Part shown: in pieces, positions 58,994 to 64,000 of the stretch
Numbering within the stretch: position 1 is the first letter of the stretch
How the letters are laid out: the number at the start of each line of letters is the position of its first letter
From: Astrocystis sublimbata
Taxonomy: Eukaryota > Ascomycota > Sordariomycetes > Xylariales > Xylariaceae
Length of the DNA: 64,000 bases
Assembly (NCBI GenBank): GCA_022453515.1
Contig: JAJNNY010000008.1
Location: 806,001-870,000 of the forward strand
Reading direction: 5' to 3'
Notes under the pieces: generated by a model
Database searches by the model: none
The model's input: only the letters and a program-made list of their open reading frames with translations
What the model was told of the DNA's origin: nothing
Program-made: the position numbers and the translations under genes

Positions 58994-61972
58994 ATGTTGA
59001 CCCGGTTCCTTATTGCCGGGCTAATCCCTGGCATGATGGCTAGCCCCATTGCGTAAGATTTCCGAATATAACTCCTGGAAAATCATGAGCTCACAACAAC
59101 CCCTAGGCTGCGACAAGGCGCGAACGTTGAACGAAGGGAACCCGAAAACAGTAAGTCGGCCTCGCACACGAACTTGCGAGCACATCACCTCCTATTGCAG
59201 GCGTAAATCGCACCATGTTGCCATCTGATATTAACAGACTCTCTTCTAGGCTACGCCGTTTATGCGGTGAAACCCATGGCAAGCGCGTCGTCAAGCGCAT
59301 CGTCAAGCTCATCGTCAAGCTCAGTGGCAAACTCGAAGGCAGTTGCTGTCTCTCCTGTGCCATCTCTGGGTCCCTCAGTCGTCCCGACGGTTTCGCCCAC
59401 GGTGCCGGCCTTGCCCACGACCACGCCTTCTCTCCCGGTTGCTCTCCCTACTACGCCCATCGTACCGGCTCTGCCCACAACCACCCCTTCTCTCCCGGTT
59501 GCTCTGCCTATTACGCCCACTGTACCGGCACTTCCCACGACCACACCTTCTCTCCCGGTTACTCTCCCTACTACGCCCTCTGTCCCGGCTGTTCCCACTA
59601 CTACCCCTTCTCTACCGGTTACTCTCCCTACAACGCCTTCCGTCCCGGCTGTTCCCACGACCACACCATCGGTTCCGGCTGTTCCCGTTTCGAAGCAAGC
59701 CGTTCCCAACAGTCCCGACACCCCGAGCTCGTCGTTCCCTGTCGCGCCGCCACCGAGGGTCCAAACTCCAGCCGCAGTCGCAGTCCCGGCCGGGCAGTAT
59801 GCCGTCAAGCCTGCTCCCGCCCACTACCCCACCCATGAGGAGCCCGTGTCGGCCAAGGATCGATACCACACCGACAGCAGCAGCACGCCCGTCGTTGCTG
59901 TCGTTGCCGCATCCGCAGCCCCTTCGTACCCGGTCAAGAACGAATACGCCGTGAAGAGCGCCCCTGTTTCCCACCCGCCTGTCCACACGTCTTCCAAGGC
60001 CGCGGCCGCGACCCCGTCCGGAGTCCACAAGTCAGCCGTACCGGTTAACCACGCGTTCCCGTCTTCAGCCCCTATCGCCAAGCCCGTCGCCGCAGCAAAC
60101 CAGTACGCCGTCGCGGACCCGCCAGTCTACTCTCACGCCCCGGCCCCCATCGCAGCGGCAGCTCCCAAGTACGGCACTGAGGAGCCATTGGTTTCATCGG
60201 CTGTTGCCCCGGTTCGCGCTTCGTCTGCGGCACCGCTCCCCACGTACAGCGTCAAGCCTCACGTTGAGCCCGCCGTTGAGCCCGCCGTAGACCCACCAGT
60301 CTACATTACATCTGCTGTTGCTCCCGTCAAGTCCGAAGTCGCTGACCCCCCTGTTCCGGCGTACCATGTCGACGACCCGCCGGTTCACGGCACTGGAGCC
60401 GTCGCCCCCGTAGAGCACCCTATTGCCTCGTCCGCGCCTGCGTACATCGCCGACCCTCCCGTCCACTCCGCTTCCGCCGTTGACCCCGTGCGATCGTTCC
60501 CCGTCACCTCCTCCGCCCCGGTCACGTCGCACCACATCGCCACAACCACCCCCGCCTTCTCCGCGCATCCCATCGCATCGTCGCTTCCCGTAGAGGACAC
60601 CTACGCCGTGCAAACTCCCGTCGAGCACGCCAAGGCTCCCGAGTTCACCCCTGACCCGAACGGACCCTCCGGCCACAACGAATGCCAGACCAGATGCAAC
60701 AAGAAGTGCGCCAAGGGCGACAAGGACTGCCGCGCCATGTGTCTCAACACCTGCCACGCCGAGCGCATGCTCAGCGCCGAAGGCACCGGCAAGAGCTCCA
60801 GCAAGCTTCTCGAGGCCGAGGCCGAGGAGGCCGCCGCGCCCAAGGCCAAGGAGGACGCTACCGCCGTCCCCGCCACCGCCGCCAACGCCAAGAGCAACAC
60901 CGCCGCGAAGTCCGCCAGCGACACCCCTACCCTCGCCGCCGGCGCCGGATACAAGAGCTACGAGGCTTGCATGTCGGCCTGCAAGGGCCGCTTCCAGCAC
61001 GCCGATATCGTCTTCCCCATCTCCCAGGGCAAGTACAACTGTGCCGAGGCTTGCGCCGAGTACAAGGCCGACGGAGCCGGTGTCGCCGCGGCCAAGAGAG
61101 ACGTTGAGGTTGAGGAATCTGTCGAGGCCGAGGTCAAGCGAGACGTGGAGCCTTCTCTGGGCGCTCTCCGCCCCGTCAACCAGCCCGCCATCGCGGCCGG
61201 TGCCGGATACGTGAGCTACGAGGCCTGCATGGAAGACTGCCAGGGCCGCTACCAGTCGGCCAACATTGTCTTTGAGATATCCCAGGGCAAGGGCGGCTGC
61301 AAGAAGGCGTGCGCCAAGTACGAGAAGGACGGAAGCAGTGTCTCTGCCGCGAAGAACAAGCGGGCTGTCGAGCCATCCCTGGGCGCCCTCCGTCCCACGA
61401 AGCCTGCGCTTGCTGCCGGTGCCGGATACGAAAGCTACGAGGCCTGCGTGAAGGCCTGCAACGGCCGGTACCAGTCTACGAACATCGTCTTCGGCATCTC
61501 GCAGGGCCGCAAGGACTGCAAGAAGGCCTGTGTCGCGTACGAGGCTGACGGCTCGGGTGTCAATGTCGTCAAGAAGGAGGTGGCCCGTCCCGCTAAGCAC
61601 ATGGTCGCCACCTTCGCCTCGGGTTTCAAGAAGGTGGTTCGCGCTTTCCCTTTCGAAGGCAACGGACCTTTCAACAAGCCGGCCAAGGATGGCCCTTTCA
61701 CTAAGACTCCGGAGACTACCGCTGGTGCATCCACCAGTAGCTACGAGGCCTGCAGTAAGTGACTTCGAGATCCCCCCTTCCATTCTGATCTGTCGACCCC
61801 CTAAACATCGCAAGTCGAGCTGGTGACTAACATTGAGATTTCTGTAGTGCACGGTTGCACCGTCAAGTTGCAGAGCGCCGACGTCGCCTTCGATGTCGCG
61901 CAAGGAGACGACAACTGCGCGACACAGTGTGCGAAGTACTCTTCCAACGGGGCGGAGGTCACACATCTCTGA
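58994..61972 (+). CDS. Secreted precursor with four Cx3C-x19-Cx3C modules
   Basis: A 910-aa protein in four exons: 58994-59052, 59107-59150, 59250-61754 and 61848-61972. A signal peptide (MLTRFLIAGLIPGMMASPIA) is in exon 1. After a Ser-rich stretch, residues 86-180 are a Pro/Thr minisatellite. Residues 180-500 are Pro/Ala/Val-rich with repeated DPPV motifs, probably O-glycosylated. A six-Cys cluster lies at 513-536. Four modules follow, each SYEAC-x3-C...C-x3-C: C608/612/632/636, C694/698/718/722, C767/771/791/795 and C869/873/893/897. Kex2-type Lys-Arg sites are at 650-651, 664-665 and 738-739, the last two exactly flanking module 2. Modules 2 and 3 share the leader VEPSLGALRP and AAGAGY. 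Intron 3 cuts inside module 4 after its first Cys; the join gives EACMHGC. The family is unknown to me. It could be a wall-linked adhesin or a polyprotein releasing hairpin peptides. The exon 2/3 acceptor could alternatively be at 59202. Confidence 0.85.
59402..59641 (+). repeat. 60-bp coding minisatellite, four copies
   Basis: Four full 60-bp units and a partial fifth (to about 59688) encode VPALPTTTPSLPVALPTTP-like 20-residue repeats. Units differ mostly at third codon positions, so the peptide repeat is kept while the DNA drifts. Confidence 0.9.
60935..61972 (+). repeat. Cys-module tandem duplication
   Basis: The four Cys modules of the secreted precursor. Modules 1 and 2 are about 258 bp apart, modules 2 and 3 are 219 bp apart, and module 4 follows after a longer spacer. 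Modules 1-3 share AAGAGYxSYEAC and ISQG; module 4 is the most diverged. Confidence 0.85.
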
Positions 61973-62677
61973 GGGAACAACCTTCCCCCTGTTCTGCCCA
62001 GATGATGGGTACTTTCTGATGCCTCTCACCTGGATATGGAGTGACGCAAAGTTTGATGATCATGAGTTAACATTTCGGCTTCTTGGAGTGAGTTATGGGA
62101 TTTGGGCCATGTAATACGACCTTCGTTTCTTTGACACAATAGCGGTTATGATAGGGTGCGAGTAAACAATATAATGAGATGTCACCCAACCACATTCGCG
62201 CTGAACCATGCAACGAGAATCTATGGTCAATAAGTTTGCATGTTTGTGATACCCAACGGAATCAGGAGAAGTGTGGACTGGACACCGTGACTTTGTGAAA
62301 ATGGAACATAATTCGAGAGAGTCATGTTAGAAAGGTCACATACATATGGTTAGGTACATAGGCCCTCGATAGCTTGCACGTGGAATTATACATCTCGTCC
62401 GTGCAAAGAATCGCAGCTTCGCGGAGCGAGTAATAAAATATGCTGGAACAGGATGGCTCGCCGACCACCCGGATAACGCGGTTCTTTTAGACCTTGGCCA
62501 ACCTTTCCTTTCCGAGGAATCAAATGCCTGCTGCCCCCAATGCCTTGCTTCCAATATCAAGCCCGTGGTCTAATGACTTTAGATTATGACCATTGATGTT
62601 ACCTGATCGGATAACGCTGCCTTTCGAAGCAGAGGATATAAAAACGAAATCTATAGTCGAATCAACGCATTCGTACA
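61973..62677. other. Intergenic between convergent genes
   Basis: 700 bp between the 3' ends of the Cys-module gene (plus) and the SGNH hydrolase gene (minus). No gene seen. Confidence 0.6.
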
Positions 62678-63888
62678 TCACGCATGCCTTCTTCTCCGGG
62701 AATTGGGCTTCGCCTCCGCTTTGGAGCCTTCCGGCGGCGTCTCGGGGGTCTGAGCATGGCTCTTGGCCTCCTCGGCGTGTCGCTCGGCCTCGCCGTCGTT
62801 GGCGATGCCGTTGTTGACAGGAGGCTTTAACCAGCCCCTCTCCTCGACGTCCAGTATGCTCTCGATGAAGATGTCGCCCATGAGGAAGTAGCCAGCATCA
62901 ATAGGGTGCATATTGTCCTTGCCGATGTGCTTCTTTTCTACTCGGTTTGGGAGGCCCTGGTCCCAGTGCATCTCGGCGAGCACGACAGGCTTACCCTCTC
63001 GGATCAGGTCGTTCGCAGCCTGGCGGATCTGTGCATTTGCCGACGTGACACACTCCTCGACGTTGTCCCAGGGGCTCATGATGATGGTGGACATGATTAT
63101 GGTCGCGCGCGGCGAAGCTTCGAAAAGGTAATCGACGAGTGCGCGCATCTTCTGCAGAATCAGGGCGGGTCCCCAGTGGTCTTGCTGGAAGCAGTCGCTG
63201 GAGCCGGCGTTGATGAGGATCAGGTTCGGCTGAGTCTGGGGCACGATCTCCTTGCAACGGTCGAGAGTCGGCTTGATGGGCTGTGCGCCGAAGGCTTGGA
63301 CGTCATTGTCGAGGAAGTCGCCGTATCGGTTCTGCCGGGAGAAATAAAAGTCAGCATCGGGCAAGGACGCGAGGGCGATAGAGTCCATGTGCGAGACATA
63401 CCTGGCCGACGAAGTTCACCTCATTGCCTTGTGAGACCATCCAGTCCCGGAGCTGCTTGCGATAGCCCCTTTCGCCTGTCGAGTGCTCGCCAAGGGTCAT
63501 GGACGCGCCGATGAACATCACTAGATCACACCCGTACGTCAGCTATGGGCAGGAGAAACGGCAGGCTGGAGGACAACTCACCGCGCAGCGGGATGCCATC
63601 AGCAAGGCCATTCTTCTTGGGCTTCCGGAGCTTGTCCCAGTGTTCCCGAAAGTCGACGGGGCCGGTCTGAAGTGTGGCTGTGATAGGGCACACATGTTAG
63701 CAGCAGGCCACTTCTTTCTTTCCCCACGCCTCCGAGATTCGATGATGATGAAGATGCCAGGCTGTCGCGTGCCTGGCTCGCCGGGGCCAACACTCACCGA
63801 TGAGGATCAGGAACAGAACACCGACAACGGTGATTTTGTAGAAGACCGGGAGCTGGGAGCAGCGTCCAAACACAGAGAGCACCTTCAT
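62678..63888 (-). CDS. Membrane-anchored SGNH/GDSL hydrolase
   Basis: A 319-aa esterase/lipase-fold protein in four exons: 63798-63888, 63582-63677, 63402-63520 and 62678-63331. Introns of 120, 61 and 70 bp have GTGAGT, GTGAGT and GTATGT donors; the joins restore VMFIGASMTLGEHST and GQNRYGDFL. Residues 14-32 (PVFYKITVVGVLFLILIGA) are a signal-anchor span, so the enzyme likely faces the secretory lumen or outside. SGNH blocks: block I is GASMT with nucleophile S69, block III is LINAGSSDC with N143, and block V is DNMHP with D241 and H244 as the rest of the triad. GAS replaces the usual GDS. The tail is charged and ends RRRRHA. Substrate unknown; acyl or acetyl ester hydrolysis is the family activity. 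Confidence 0.87.
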
Positions 63889-64000
63889 GGTTGGGCTGGA
63901 CACTGTCGCATGGCAGTGTCGTGATGCGATGGGAAGGTTGTCTGGATGAGGACCGAGGATGACAGCACAACCGACGACAGGATGTTTCGGTTTCTTTGTT

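Noticed and set aside
60194..62029. 611-codon minus-strand open frame
   Set aside because: Antisense shadow of the GC-rich, repeat-bearing secreted gene; Gly/Val/Arg-rich with no domain, and crosses that gene's intron and stop.
1..64000. CRISPR arrays and bacterial-type operons
   Set aside because: Eukaryotic window; the repeats seen are microsatellites or coding repeats without spaced arrays.

Overview
The window is nuclear DNA of a filamentous ascomycete, most likely a Sordariomycete. The evidence is genes split by many short introns (about 50-140 bp) with GT(A/G)AGT donors and CTAAC/CTGAC branch sites, dispersed single 5S rRNA genes of the Pezizomycotina type, a GH131 glucanase-like gene, a DUF3433 membrane protein, and intergenic DNA rich in TACCTACC/TAGGTA runs. 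Gene models below were spliced by eye from both strands; each splice chosen keeps the reading frame and restores a family motif where one is known.

Layout. 1-21.4 kb is gene-poor. Its only clear gene is a three-exon C2H2 zinc-finger regulator (8411-9424, minus). 21.4-34.2 kb is a compact run of housekeeping-type genes, all on the minus strand: a CmcJ/AsaB-like non-heme iron oxygenase, a choline kinase with a long N-terminal extension, a mitochondrial HAD-IIA hydrolase (CECR5/HDHD5 type), the cytochrome oxidase copper chaperone SCO1, and a low-complexity coiled-coil protein whose frame continues for 78 codons past an in-frame UGA. 34.2-40.2 kb is non-coding as far as I can see. 40.3-48.8 kb carries a Ser-rich protein (plus), a DUF3433 eight-helix membrane protein (minus) and a frameshifted GH131 secreted glucanase (minus).

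49-58 kb is accessory-looking: two 5S rRNA genes 5.4 kb apart, a candidate solo LTR, a perfect 13-bp hairpin, a diverged 70-bp repeat pair and an ORF relic. Between these lie a small intact gene (77 aa, three exons) and a five-exon protein-kinase-like gene with an HND catalytic loop.

59-62 kb holds the most unusual gene: a secreted 910-aa precursor with a Pro/Thr minisatellite, then four tandem modules each carrying Cys-x3-Cys-x19-Cys-x3-Cys, some separated by Lys-Arg (Kex2-type) sites. It looks like a polyprotein of hairpin peptides. The right edge holds a membrane-anchored SGNH hydrolase.

I see no evidence that neighbouring genes share one pathway. Choline kinase (phosphatidylcholine synthesis), SCO1 and the HAD protein (mitochondrion) look like an ordinary syntenic block, not a cluster.
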